From Candidatus Rhodobacter oscarellae (GTDB lineage: Bacteria; Pseudomonadota; Alphaproteobacteria; Rhodobacterales; Rhodobacteraceae), in NCBI RefSeq assembly GCF_001078595.1, contig NZ_LFTY01000002.1:1738240-1802239 (forward strand): a stretch of 64,000 bases of DNA, written 5' to 3'. Positions within the stretch are counted from its first letter, which is position 1; every line of letters begins with the position of its first letter. The notes beneath the pieces were generated by a model. It was not told the origin of the DNA, made no database searches, and saw only the letters and a program-made list of their open reading frames with translations. Below, piece by piece: positions 1-8,007 of this stretch. The position numbers and the translations under genes were made by a program.

Positions 1-378
1 CACCACAGTGTCGACACCCTCTGGCAGGATCGCGCCGGTCAGGATGCGGATCGCCATACCCGCAAGCACCGCGCCCGTGAAAGGCGCTCCCGCCGCGGCG
101 CGGCCCTCGACCAGCGGCAAGATCTGCACGCCCTGCCCCGTTGCCGCATGGGCAAAGCCGTAGCCGTCCACCGCCGAGTTTGCCGCGGGCGGATGCGCGC
201 GGCGCGCGATGGCGTCCTCGGCCAGAAACAACCCCGCGGCACCCGCCAGCGCGACTGTCGAGACCTCTGTCACGGGCTGCAGCGCCTCGCGCAGATGCCC
301 AAGCGCGTCGTCCACCGGGGTCCAGTCCACCCCGGGCGGCAGCGCGAAACAGTCGTTCTTTAAACGCGGCGGCTGCAT
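1..378 (-). CDS. moeA: Molybdopterin molybdenumtransferase MoeA, 5' part (runs off window)
   Basis: The first 126 codons are present and the gene continues beyond the left edge. MoeA inserts molybdate into adenylylated molybdopterin in the cytoplasm to complete Moco. Visible family landmarks are the N-terminal substrate-binding segment NSAVDGYGFA (about residues 57-66) and RILTGAILPEGVDTVV at the end of the visible part. The ATG at 378 overlaps the mobB stop by one base, so moeA is translated downstream of mobB in one operon (fdhD, mobA, mobB, moeA). The company of fdhD suggests the cofactor feeds a formate dehydrogenase outside the window. Confidence 0.9.
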   Translation of the reverse strand, partial: MQPPRLKNDCFALPPGVDWTPVDDALGHLREALQPVTEVSTVALAGAAGLFLAEDAIARRAHPPAANSAVDGYGFAHAATGQGVQILPLVEGRAAAGAPFTGAVLAGMAIRILTGAILPEGVDTVV

Positions 379-890
379 CAGGCGGTTTTCGACAGAGCGG
401 CTAGCCCGGTCTCTGCCAGGATGAAATCCGCAATCTCGGCCGTGGCATCCAGGTGGAACACCGGGCGGTCCAAGTCAGGTGCCGCATCGCTGGCCACGGC
501 CAGCACGCTTGCGTCACCCGGCGCGATCAACGGCTGACCGGTGGCCGCGCGATGCGCCTCGACCTTGGGATGGGCGTCGCGCTTGTAGCCCTCGACCAGG
601 ACCAGGTCGACCTCTGCAAGCTGCGCCAAAAGCGCTGCAAGCGGCGGCTCTTCCGCGCCGCGATGCTCTGTCATCAGCGCCCAGCGGTTGCGCGAGCTCA
701 ACAGGACCTGATGCGCCCCGGCCTCGCGATGCCGATAGCTGTCCTTGCCCGGGTGGTCGACATCAAAGCTGTGATGGGCGTGCTTGACCGTCGACACACG
801 AAGACCCCGACCGGCGATCTCGGCCACCAGGCGCTCCATGAGGCCGGTCTTGCCCGAGTTCTTCCACCCGACGACGCCGAATATTTTCAT
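378..890 (-). CDS. mobB: Molybdopterin-guanine dinucleotide biosynthesis protein MobB
   Basis: A 170-residue GTP-binding adaptor that works with MobA when GMP is added to Mo-molybdopterin to form the bis-MGD cofactor. The P-loop GWKNSGKTGL is at residues 8-17, and the family segment STVKHAHHSFDVDHPGKDS follows at about 33-51, with LVLVEGYK near residue 100. Length is normal for MobB. The start at 890 overlaps the 3' end of mobA and the stop overlaps the moeA ATG, so translational coupling is likely. MobB improves MobA efficiency but is not strictly essential in studied bacteria. Confidence 0.92.
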   Translation of the reverse strand: MKIFGVVGWKNSGKTGLMERLVAEIAGRGLRVSTVKHAHHSFDVDHPGKDSYRHREAGAHQVLLSSRNRWALMTEHRGAEEPPLAALLAQLAEVDLVLVEGYKRDAHPKVEAHRAATGQPLIAPGDASVLAVASDAAPDLDRPVFHLDATAEIADFILAETGLAALSKTA

Positions 891-1498
891 GGTGCGTGGT
901 CCCTTAGGATCGTTTCAGCCGCCAGCATATCCTCGGGCGTGTTGATGTTAAAGAACGGGTCGAAAGGCTCGGCGGGAAAGGCGGCAGTGGCTGCGTTGTG
1001 CTGATCGGTCCAGGCGACGATCTTGCGCAGCCCCCCGCGCAGGGCGCCGCGCAGGTCCTCGCGCAATGCCACAGGCCAGAGCCCAAAGGTCGGGTGGCGC
1101 ATCATGCCCTTTTCTGGGTGAGGCGTGGCCGCCAGCACGATCCCGTCGCCGGCATTGGCCAGCTGCGCCACCAGATCGGTCGGAAAGAAGGGCGTGTCAG
1201 CGGCCACGGTCACAATGCGCTGCGCGCCCTGACCCGCGGCCCAATCGAGCCCCGCCAGCACCCCGGCCAAGGGGCCCGGATGGTCCGGCTCGCTGTCGGG
1301 CAGCACCGGCAGGCCGAACCCGGCAAATCTTTCCGGGTCCCCGTTTGCGTTCAGGGCGAGCGCGCCGACCTGCGGCGTCAGGCGTTCCAACACACGCTCC
1401 AGAACGGGCCGTGCGCCCAGTGTTTTCAGGGACTTGTCCCCGCCGCCCATGCGCCGCGCCAACCCGCCCGCAAGGATCACGCCCAGGATCTCAGCCAT
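887..1498 (-). CDS. mobA: Molybdenum cofactor guanylyltransferase MobA
   Basis: A 203-residue cytoplasmic nucleotidyltransferase that joins GMP from GTP to Mo-molybdopterin, giving MGD. The glycine-rich nucleotide-binding motif LAGGLARRMGGGDKSL lies at residues 9-24, the typical N-terminal fingerprint of MobA. VTVAADTPFFP (about residues 95-105) carries the metal-binding aspartate of GT-A fold nucleotidyltransferases. It overlaps fdhD upstream by 8 bases and mobB downstream by 4 bases. It supplies cofactor for DMSO-reductase-family enzymes such as formate dehydrogenase. Confidence 0.93.
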   Translation of the reverse strand: MAEILGVILAGGLARRMGGGDKSLKTLGARPVLERVLERLTPQVGALALNANGDPERFAGFGLPVLPDSEPDHPGPLAGVLAGLDWAAGQGAQRIVTVAADTPFFPTDLVAQLANAGDGIVLAATPHPEKGMMRHPTFGLWPVALREDLRGALRGGLRKIVAWTDQHNAATAAFPAEPFDPFFNINTPEDMLAAETILRDHAP

Positions 1499-2360
1499 CA
1501 GCGCTCTTCCTGCGATGCTTCTTACCTTCGTCGGGGATGGCGTCCAGATCCGCGTCCCAGACCAGCCGCTCGGCGCCCGAGAGGCAGACGAACCGCTTGC
1601 CGCGCATCCGCCCGATCAGCGTCAGCCCGATCTCGCGGGCGATCTCCACGCCCCAGGCCGTGAACCCCGACCGCGACGCCAAGGCCGGGATCCCCATCTG
1701 CGCGCATTTAATCACCATCTCCGAGGTCAGCCGCCCGGTGGTGTAGAGGATCTTGTCGCCCGCCTCGGCGCCTGTTTGGAACATCCAGCCCGCGATCTTG
1801 TCGACGGCGTTGTGACGGCCCACATCCTCCATATAAACCAGCGGCTTATCCTGCTGGCAGAGCACGGTGCCATGGATGGCACCCGCCTCAAGATAGAGGC
1901 TCGGCGCGGTGTTGATTTGCTGCGCCAGGGCATAAAGCCAGGAGGTGCGCAGCTCTGCCTTGGGCAGCACAATTCCCTCCAGCCCCTCCATCATATCGCC
2001 AAAAACCGTGCCCACAGCGCAGCCGGAGGTGCGCGTCTTGCGCTTGAGCTTCTCCTCGTAATCCGTTGATCTTGCAGTGCGAACCACGACCGTCTCTAAC
2101 TCGTCATCATAGTCGATCCCGGTGACGTCATCCGAGCGCTGCAGCATGCCCTGGTTCAGCAGGAACCCCACCGCCAGGTAGTCGGGGTAGTCGCCGATGG
2201 TCATCGCCGTGACGATCTCTTGGCTGTTGAGATAGATCGTCAACGGGCGCTCGGTCACCACGTTCAGAGGCACTTTCGCCCCGGTATGGTCCATCCCCTC
2301 GACCGCGCGGGTCAGGCGCGGATCGGCTGGGTTGGGGGCAATCAAAAGCGGCGATCTCAT
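1491..2360 (-). CDS. fdhD: Sulfur carrier / formate dehydrogenase accessory protein FdhD
   Basis: A 289-residue protein. FdhD transfers sulfur from a cysteine desulfurase to the Mo-bis-MGD cofactor, which is needed for active formate dehydrogenase. Seen here: the conserved TERPLTIYLNSQEIVTAM region near the N-terminus, the segment RTSGCAVGTVFGD with one cysteine in the mobile loop (E. coli FdhD has a CXXC; single-cysteine forms are common), and MEDVGRHNAVDKIAGW. The frame stays open to a GTG at 2465, but the extra 35 residues are low complexity and include the 11-bp tandem repeat, so the ATG at 2360 (MRSPLLIAPNP) is preferred. First gene of the Moco operon. Confidence 0.9.
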   Translation of the reverse strand: MRSPLLIAPNPADPRLTRAVEGMDHTGAKVPLNVVTERPLTIYLNSQEIVTAMTIGDYPDYLAVGFLLNQGMLQRSDDVTGIDYDDELETVVVRTARSTDYEEKLKRKTRTSGCAVGTVFGDMMEGLEGIVLPKAELRTSWLYALAQQINTAPSLYLEAGAIHGTVLCQQDKPLVYMEDVGRHNAVDKIAGWMFQTGAEAGDKILYTTGRLTSEMVIKCAQMGIPALASRSGFTAWGVEIAREIGLTLIGRMRGKRFVCLSGAERLVWDADLDAIPDEGKKHRRKSADG

Positions 2361-2383
2361 GCGTCGGCTTTCCGTCGGACCTG

Positions 2384-2416
2384 TGTCGGGCATATGTCGG
2401 GCATATGTCGGGCATG
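2384..2416. repeat. Three tandem copies of an 11-bp unit upstream of fdhD
   Basis: The unit TGTCGGGCATA occurs three times head to tail (the last copy ends in G), beginning 24 bases upstream of the preferred fdhD ATG. It lies either in the leader or in an N-terminal extension if a farther start is used. It could be a regulatory site array or slippage-prone DNA. No known operator is recognised. Confidence 0.7.
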
Positions 2417-2551
2417 CGTGGGACCGGCGCCCGGCCCCGCCCGCAGCACAGAGTTTCTCAGCCACGCGGGCATTGCAAGGAAATTCCTATGCAAAACGCG
2501 CCGATATGCCGAGACGCATTTGTGAGGCGCGCCGTTGTTGCTGAAACCGGG

Positions 2552-3889
2552 CTAACGCCCCTTTACCCGGATCGAGTAGCTGCGCTGCGCGCCCGGTGGC
2601 GGCTTTGGGCAGGGCCCCGCGCGGCGGATGGCGCGCATGGCGGCATTGTCCAGCGCCGCCGAGCCCGAGCTGCGCGCCACAAACACCACGGCCACGCCGC
2701 CGCCGTCGCTGATCTTGAACCCGATCTCCGCCGTGCCGCGGAAGTTGCCCTTGGCCCGCGCCGCGCGAGACACGCAGCGCAGTAACTTACCGGGGTAATT
2801 CGACACGGCAGCGTTGCCTGGTTTTGCGGGGTTGGTGGTGGTGCTCCTCCCGGCGGAGGTGTTCTTGCTCTCGGCGCTGCCGGTCGAGGACCCCGCGACG
2901 GCACGGGTGGCGCTGTTGCCGGCGGGCGCGGGTTTTGGTTTGCTTTTGGGCTTGGGCGGTGCTTTTGCGACCTCTGGGGCCTCGACCCTCTGCGGACGGA
3001 CCGACGGCTTGGGAGAACGCAAGACGGCGGCCTCGGTATCGTCCTCGGCAACCGATGTCTCGGTGACGGTGCTGGACGCGGCGACATCTTCTGGCTGGAC
3101 CGGTGACGTCTGCGAGACCGGCTTGGCGACGGTCACAGGCACAGGAGAGGCGGCGGCGACCACGGCGGGTGCGGCCAAGGCAGGCGTTACAGAAGCGGTT
3201 GTGACCTGCTTGGGAGAGGCCTCTTGCAGCTTAGCCGTGACGGTCTCTGTTGGTAGCGCGACAGCGGTTGCGGCGGCCGTTATGGTAGCGCTTGGCGACA
3301 CACTGACCGTGGTCGCGGCACTGCGGGCAAGGGCGACGCCAGCGTCCACGCTTGTGGTGCTTACTTCAACGGGCACGGACACTTGGCTGGCATATGTGGT
3401 GTCGGCGTCGGTCGGGACGGGCTCGACGGGCTCCACAGGTTCGACGGGCGCAGCAGGGATCGCCTCGGGGCTTGGGGTCTGCGCAGGATCGGGCGGATTG
3501 GCGGCCGCGTTCTCGACTGCCTCCCGAGCGGTGGTTTCGTCAACCTGCGCGCGATGTTTGACGCTTTCGTCGGTTGTCGCGCGCGTCGTTTCCGTGGGGA
3601 CGATCGGCGCCGGTTCGGTGACCTCTGGAGCGTCAGCGGTTTCGGTCTCGGTTCTGGGCTCGAGCGGTTCCGGTTTCTCAACGGTCTCCGCCACGTCGTC
3701 TACCGCAACAGGGGTCGGCACGCCCTCGACCAAATCCGCGAATGCATTGCCAAGCCGCGCCACGGCGCCCGCGCCGCCGCCCTGGATCTGTATCGGCTCG
3801 GGCTCGAAGAAGGCATAGATGCCCCCCAGGTGCAGCCCGGCCGCGGCGGTGAGGGCGAGGCAGGCAACGCTGCGCGACGCGGCGATCAC
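2552..3889 (-). CDS. tonB: TonB-like energy transducer of the haem uptake locus
   Basis: A 445-residue periplasm-spanning protein that passes proton-motive energy from ExbB/ExbD to the outer-membrane receptor. One N-terminal membrane anchor is seen (about residues 6-26), then a roughly 300-residue Pro/Val/Thr/Ala-rich linker, and a C-terminal TonB domain (about 360-445) with YPGKLLRCVSRAARAKGNFRG and a terminal YSIRVKGR strand. The linker is much longer than in E. coli TonB (239 residues total). The GTG start at 3889 overlaps the exbD stop (GTGA). As the last gene of an exb-tonB operon beside the receptor and hmuSTUV, it is probably dedicated to haem uptake. Confidence 0.88.
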   Translation of the reverse strand: MIAASRSVACLALTAAAGLHLGGIYAFFEPEPIQIQGGGAGAVARLGNAFADLVEGVPTPVAVDDVAETVEKPEPLEPRTETETADAPEVTEPAPIVPTETTRATTDESVKHRAQVDETTAREAVENAAANPPDPAQTPSPEAIPAAPVEPVEPVEPVPTDADTTYASQVSVPVEVSTTSVDAGVALARSAATTVSVSPSATITAAATAVALPTETVTAKLQEASPKQVTTASVTPALAAPAVVAAASPVPVTVAKPVSQTSPVQPEDVAASSTVTETSVAEDDTEAAVLRSPKPSVRPQRVEAPEVAKAPPKPKSKPKPAPAGNSATRAVAGSSTGSAESKNTSAGRSTTTNPAKPGNAAVSNYPGKLLRCVSRAARAKGNFRGTAEIGFKISDGGGVAVVFVARSSGSAALDNAAMRAIRRAGPCPKPPPGAQRSYSIRVKGR

Positions 3890-4272
3890 TGCAGCGCCCT
3901 TTCGGTGACGATCATGACCGAGCCCGCGCCGCTGCGACGCAGGTCTTGCGCGACACGCAGCAGATCGGCAGCGGGCAGCGCGCGGTCGGGCACGATGCGC
4001 ACGGCGGCGCCGTTAAGTCCGGGGCGGGACGCGAGGAATTCGGACGCATCCCTCACCGCGGCGCCCCGATAGGTCAGGCGCATATCCGCATGCACGACCA
4101 GAGCGTCCGGCGGCTCGCGCCCCTCCAGGTCCTGCGTCTCCACCAGCGCCAACTCAGAATCCAGCGGCGGCGCGATTGTGCCCACCACCATGAAGAACAC
4201 TAGCATCAGAAAGACCACGTTGATCAGGGCAATTGTGGGCTCGCGCTTGGGCTTTGTCGCGGCTTGTCTCAA
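3886..4272 (-). CDS. exbD: ExbD/TolR family proton-channel subunit (second copy)
   Basis: A 128-residue inner-membrane protein with one N-terminal transmembrane helix (LINVVFLMLVFFMVVGTIA, about residues 16-34) and a periplasmic domain. ExbD-type proteins form the stator with ExbB and couple proton flow to TonB. The family's membrane aspartate is not seen: the position usually written D in LIDVVFLL reads N (ALINVVFLML), whereas the neighbouring copy has LIDVIFLLLLFF. The start is a TTG overlapping the preceding stop (TTGA). The gene lies directly between the other exbD and tonB. Confidence 0.85.
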   Translation of the reverse strand: MRQAATKPKREPTIALINVVFLMLVFFMVVGTIAPPLDSELALVETQDLEGREPPDALVVHADMRLTYRGAAVRDASEFLASRPGLNGAAVRIVPDRALPAADLLRVAQDLRRSGAGSVMIVTERALQ

Positions 4273-4661
4273 GTCGGCGCCATAACGTTGACGAGCAGCC
4301 CATCGATCTTGCGCAGCGCGACAAGGAGGTCGGTTAGGCGCTGCGCGGTCGCGGCCTGGCTGACCTGCACCAGCACCAGCGTCGGCTCCGCGGCGCGCTC
4401 GTTCAGGGTTACCGCGACCTGCGCCAGCGCCAGCTCTTGCCCGTCGAGGCGCAGCCGCGCCTCGTCCAGCTCAAGGAATGCGATCTTGGGCGCTTCCCCC
4501 TCTGCCGCCCCGCCCGCGCTTGCCGCCGCAAGCTCGACCTCGGCGAATTTCGAGAAGGTCGAGCTGAGCATGAAGAAGAGCAGCAGCAAAAAGATGACAT
4601 CGATCAGCGATGTCATCGAAAGCGCGCGGCGCCGGGCCGGGCGGCTAAGCCGCACGGGCAT
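4269..4661 (-). CDS. exbD: ExbD/TolR family proton-channel subunit (first copy)
   Basis: A 130-residue single-pass inner-membrane protein. The helix SLIDVIFLLLLFFMLSSTF (about residues 18-36) contains the conserved aspartate needed for proton transfer in ExbD/TolR. The periplasmic part ends in LRKIDGLLVNVMAPT. It overlaps exbB by 17 bases and the next exbD by 4 bases, so exbB-exbD-exbD-tonB is one translation-coupled set. With an aspartate-less partner next door, the two ExbD proteins may form a heterodimer in which this copy carries the proton path; that is inference. Confidence 0.88.
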   Translation of the reverse strand: MPVRLSRPARRRALSMTSLIDVIFLLLLFFMLSSTFSKFAEVELAAASAGGAAEGEAPKIAFLELDEARLRLDGQELALAQVAVTLNERAAEPTLVLVQVSQAATAQRLTDLLVALRKIDGLLVNVMAPT

Positions 4662-5298
4662 CGCCCACCGAGGCGGGGCGCAAAGCGACGGCGATCAGAC
4701 GGTCGCCCAGCACGCGCTCGGCCTGCATCCGGCTTTCGAGCCAAGACAGCACCAGCGATGTCGGCATCGCGACCGCCAGCCCGACGGCGGTGGTCAAGAG
4801 CGCCACCCAGATGCCGCCCGCAAGGATCGACGGGTCGACCTGTGCGCCCGCGCCTTGCAGCGATTGGAACGCCTCGATCATGCCCAGAACGGTGCCGAAC
4901 AGGCCCAGCAAGGGCGCAAGCTGCGCCACCGAATCGAGGAAGCGAAAGCTGCGCTCGAGCTTGGCAAAGCGGGTGTCCGCCTCGGCCATAAGGCGATCCG
5001 AGAGCCCCTCGGGCGCCGCGCTCTGGGCGATGGCCAGAGCGAAGACCGGCGCGAGGTAGCTGCGGCTCTTGGCCAATGCGGCCTTGGCCGCGTCGGCCTC
5101 GCCGCGGTCCCAATGCTCCAACGCCAGGGTCAGCGCTCTATGCCGGCCCACCGCCGCGCGCTGGAACTGCCAGAGCTTGTAGAGGACCACCGCCAGCGTC
5201 AGCACGGACACCGCCGCGAGCACCGCCACCACCGGGCCGCCCAAATCCACGAGCTGCAAGAGCGGCCCGATGAGCGATTGCCAATCGACATTCCCCAT
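4645..5298 (-). CDS. exbB: ExbB/TolQ/MotA family proton-channel protein
   Basis: A 217-residue inner-membrane protein with three predicted membrane segments: about residues 17-37 (VDLGGPVVAVLAAVSVLTLA), about 125-145 (LAPLLGLFGTVLGMIEAF) and about 160-185 (GGIWVALLTTAVGLAVAMPT). The GLFGTVLGMIEAF block is the ExbB/TolQ signature. It would pentamerise around ExbD to power TonB. It lies just downstream of a small secreted-protein gene (4-base gap) and upstream of two exbD genes and tonB in the haem uptake region. Confidence 0.9.
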   Translation of the reverse strand: MGNVDWQSLIGPLLQLVDLGGPVVAVLAAVSVLTLAVVLYKLWQFQRAAVGRHRALTLALEHWDRGEADAAKAALAKSRSYLAPVFALAIAQSAAPEGLSDRLMAEADTRFAKLERSFRFLDSVAQLAPLLGLFGTVLGMIEAFQSLQGAGAQVDPSILAGGIWVALLTTAVGLAVAMPTSLVLSWLESRMQAERVLGDRLIAVALRPASVGDARAA

Positions 5299-5302
5299 TG
5301 GC

Positions 5303-5725
5303 TCAGCCGATCAATTCAGCGTCGGTGCGGCTGCCGAGCTTCAATGGCCCGGTGCAGATCATGGGGTCCACGCCCGCGCCGTCGCATGCGCTGGGGCCGT
5401 TGATCAGCACCCGGCCGATATTGCCGCAGTCCAGCCCGGGGATGTCGAACTGGCGCACCCGCGGCGGCCCGCTGGGCACCGCGCCGAAGTCAAAAAGTGT
5501 CAGCCGCTCCACGCGGCCCGACGCGTCAAAGAGCACGGTTTCATAAACCAGCTTATCCAGCGGCGTCTCGTGGCTGTTCACAACCACGAAGGTCAGGCGG
5601 CAGGAGCCCTCGCCCGGGTCCAGCGCGTTCAGTTCCAGCTCGATTTGCGCTTGCGTGTCATCGGCCTTGGCGGCGAGGGGCGCAAGCATCATAGCTGCGA
5701 TAAGGACGGAGGGTCTCAGGCGCAT
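5303..5725 (-). CDS. Small secreted protein of the haem-uptake operon, function unknown
   Basis: A 140-residue protein with an N-terminal signal peptide (MRLRPSVLIAAMMLAPLAAKA) and a periplasmic domain with paired cysteines (C42, C99, C113 and C124). I do not recognise a characterised family. Similar proteins commonly sit beside exbB in rhodobacterial haem loci as far as I recall. It ends 4 bases before exbB and starts about 110 bases downstream of the receptor stop, so it is probably cotranscribed with exbB-exbD-exbD-tonB. A periplasmic accessory role in haem or TonB function is inference from context only. Confidence 0.7.
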   Translation of the reverse strand: MRLRPSVLIAAMMLAPLAAKADDTQAQIELELNALDPGEGSCRLTFVVVNSHETPLDKLVYETVLFDASGRVERLTLFDFGAVPSGPPRVRQFDIPGLDCGNIGRVLINGPSACDGAGVDPMICTGPLKLGSRTDAELIG

Positions 5726-5838
5726 GGCGGCTTCATTCCGTTGCTAGGGTTGGAAGACAAAGGCAGCGAGGTTTCCCCCGCTGCCAAGTTGACCATGAGA
5801 AGGTTCTTCGAGAGGGAACTCATGGTCTTTTTCGACGC

Positions 5839-7809
5839 TTAGAACGTCTTCATTACGGTGACTACGAAGGTACGGCCCGGCGCGTTGCGCGAGGAAAGCC
5901 CAGGCCTGTAATCGCGGTCCAACACATTCTCGATGCCAAAGCGGAACTCGGCGCCTTCAAGCGGCCCCTCCTGCGGTGCCCAGGTGGTGCGCAGGTTGTG
6001 CACCGAATAGCCTGGAATATGGTCGCGACCGAAGTCGATCGAAGCGGCGACCACCGCCTCCCAGCTGGCATCCCAGCCGTTCTCGAACTTGCGGCCCAAG
6101 GTCAGCTGCACGCTGTCGGCCGGGCTTTGCCTCCAGCGACGTTCTACTGAGGCTCGCGTGGTCTCGGCGCCGTTCGAGAAGTTGGCGTTCAGGTCGACAT
6201 ATGTGCCACTATCCGCGGCATAGGAGACTTCCACTTCGACGCCGCGCATGTCGACCTCTTGGATATGCTGAGCGACGGAAAAGCCGCGATAAGAGGTGAC
6301 GTCCCAGAGCCGTGTGTCATAGGCGTTGACCTTGGCGGCCAAGCCGTTGCCGTTATCAAAGGAGAAGCCCAACTCAACGGACCGGGATTTCTCGCTTTGC
6401 TCCATCAGCTGCACGTTGCCCAGGTCATCGATGATCGGCAGGTTCTCGGTATAGGCGGCAGAGCCGAAGACCGAGAAGCCACTCGCAAAGTTGTACTTGG
6501 CCGAGATGCCACCCACCAGCGCGTCGTTCTCAAACGTGCCGTCGTTGGGCGCGGTGGAGCCCACGATCCGCGACGTCTCGTAGCGCAGGGCGGGCGTCAG
6601 CTCGAAATTGCCAAAGCTCATATCGTCCACGGCAAAGACCGCAAAACGGTTATCCGTACCGCCGGGGGCCGAGCTGGCGTCCAGCCGCACCTTGCGGATC
6701 GCCTCGGCACCGATCCGCAGATCGTGATCCACATTGCCCGTGGTGAAGAACATGTTGTTCTTCACGGTCAGCTTGGTGGTCCGGTAGCGGTGATCCGCGT
6801 TCACCAGCGGGACAACCCGGGGCGACGTCTGACCGCTGACGCCGATGCTGTCTATCTGTTGATCCGCGTGGGTCAGGTCCACCTCAAGGTCGATCAGGTC
6901 GTTATCCGCCGGGTTGTAGCGATAGCTCAGCACCGCCGTTTTGGTCTGCGTGTCCCGGTCGACATTTCCGAAAACACCCGCCGTGGTCATGAACGTATCA
7001 TAGGGCACATCGCGGTCCTGCGCGGAGGTGTCGGAGTAGCTGAACACTAGCCGGTGCGCGTCCCCGTCCCCGAAAGTGTAGGCGCCCTTCACCAGGTAGG
7101 ACGGCAGCGCCACGGAGCTGTTGCCAATCGTGTTGCCGCCGCCATCGGTCGCATCGTTGCTCTCGCGGTAGGCGTAGTTGGCCAGGAACTCTAGGTTATT
7201 GTCAGGCTGCCAAGCGATGATCGAGGACGTTGCGGCGCCCTGGTCGTTGGTGTCGTATTGCAGGGTCTGGTTGAAGCGGAACCCGATCTCGCCCCCGGTG
7301 AAGTCAGAGGCGTCCTTGGTCTCCAACTGAACGAGCCCGCCGATCACGCCCGTGCCATACTCAAAGCCGCCGACGGAGCCGCGCGTCACGGTCACGGATT
7401 TGTAAAGCGCGGGGTCGGTGAATAGCTGCGTTCCGATCCGGTAGATTTCCTCGGCGCCAGTTGTGGCCCCGTCCACCAGGATAAGGACCTTCTGGTCCGA
7501 TCCGAACGTGCTATTCGCCCCAAAGCCGCGGATGTTGATGCCCGAGCCCTGCGGAGTGGAACCATTCACCAGGGTGACCCCCGGAACCGAATCCACCAGC
7601 TCGGCGATGGTGTCTGCTTGCCTGTCGTTCAGCTCTTTCTGGTCGACCACGGTCACCGGCACGGCGGTGTCGGTTTGCACATCCCGCCGGCTTTCGCCCA
7701 GTATGATCGTGCCAAGGTCAACGCTCTGCGCCGACACAAGCGGCGCAGCCGCAACGAGCGCCACAACGGACGCTCCGGACAGCCAGGCTGCCCTTCCTAG
7801 TTTAGTCAT
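5839..7809 (-). CDS. hmuR: TonB-dependent outer-membrane haem/haemoglobin receptor
   Basis: A 656-residue gated beta-barrel receptor. A signal peptide (ending near LVSAQS) is followed by the TonB-interacting region (TAVPVTVVD), a plug domain (about residues 35-160, with GSGINIRGFGANSTFGSDQKVLILVDG and VTRGSVGGFEYGTG) and a beta-barrel ending in the terminal phenylalanine TFVVTVMKTF used for outer-membrane assembly. The ATG at 7809 is chosen because GGGGAA lies 6-7 bases ahead of it; in-frame ATGs at 7821 and 7839 are less well placed. It is divergent from hmuSTUV, so haem is the likely ligand, although the exact ligand is not shown by sequence. Confidence 0.88.
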   Translation of the reverse strand: MTKLGRAAWLSGASVVALVAAAPLVSAQSVDLGTIILGESRRDVQTDTAVPVTVVDQKELNDRQADTIAELVDSVPGVTLVNGSTPQGSGINIRGFGANSTFGSDQKVLILVDGATTGAEEIYRIGTQLFTDPALYKSVTVTRGSVGGFEYGTGVIGGLVQLETKDASDFTGGEIGFRFNQTLQYDTNDQGAATSSIIAWQPDNNLEFLANYAYRESNDATDGGGNTIGNSSVALPSYLVKGAYTFGDGDAHRLVFSYSDTSAQDRDVPYDTFMTTAGVFGNVDRDTQTKTAVLSYRYNPADNDLIDLEVDLTHADQQIDSIGVSGQTSPRVVPLVNADHRYRTTKLTVKNNMFFTTGNVDHDLRIGAEAIRKVRLDASSAPGGTDNRFAVFAVDDMSFGNFELTPALRYETSRIVGSTAPNDGTFENDALVGGISAKYNFASGFSVFGSAAYTENLPIIDDLGNVQLMEQSEKSRSVELGFSFDNGNGLAAKVNAYDTRLWDVTSYRGFSVAQHIQEVDMRGVEVEVSYAADSGTYVDLNANFSNGAETTRASVERRWRQSPADSVQLTLGRKFENGWDASWEAVVAASIDFGRDHIPGYSVHNLRTTWAPQEGPLEGAEFRFGIENVLDRDYRPGLSSRNAPGRTFVVTVMKTF

Positions 7810-8007
7810 CTGTTTCCCCATCCAAGATGAATGCGCCAAGAGCTTGCTTCAGGCTTGCGACGGCGAGTTTTTTTGAGTGTTGCCTCCTTGCGCGGAGGGC
7901 CGAATGCTGCGATAGGGTACCCGACCAAAACAGTCAAGATAATTTTGCCCACGCAGCCAGCCACTTAGATGGCAGCCACGGTCCGGCCCAAACTCGGAAA
8001 TGCAGCC
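7810..8007. promoter_or_regulatory. Divergent intergenic region between receptor and hmuSTUV
   Basis: This roughly 200-base gap must hold the promoters for the minus-strand receptor and the plus-strand hmu operon. It is AT-richer than the flanks around 7865-7880 (a run of seven T) and 7925-7950. An iron-responsive control element (Fur, Irr or RirA type) would be expected here, but I could not identify a convincing box by eye. Confidence 0.5.

Noticed and set aside
2814..3818. 334-codon frame opposite the tonB linker
   Set aside because: Mirror image of the Pro/Val/Thr-rich TonB linker; no independent evidence.
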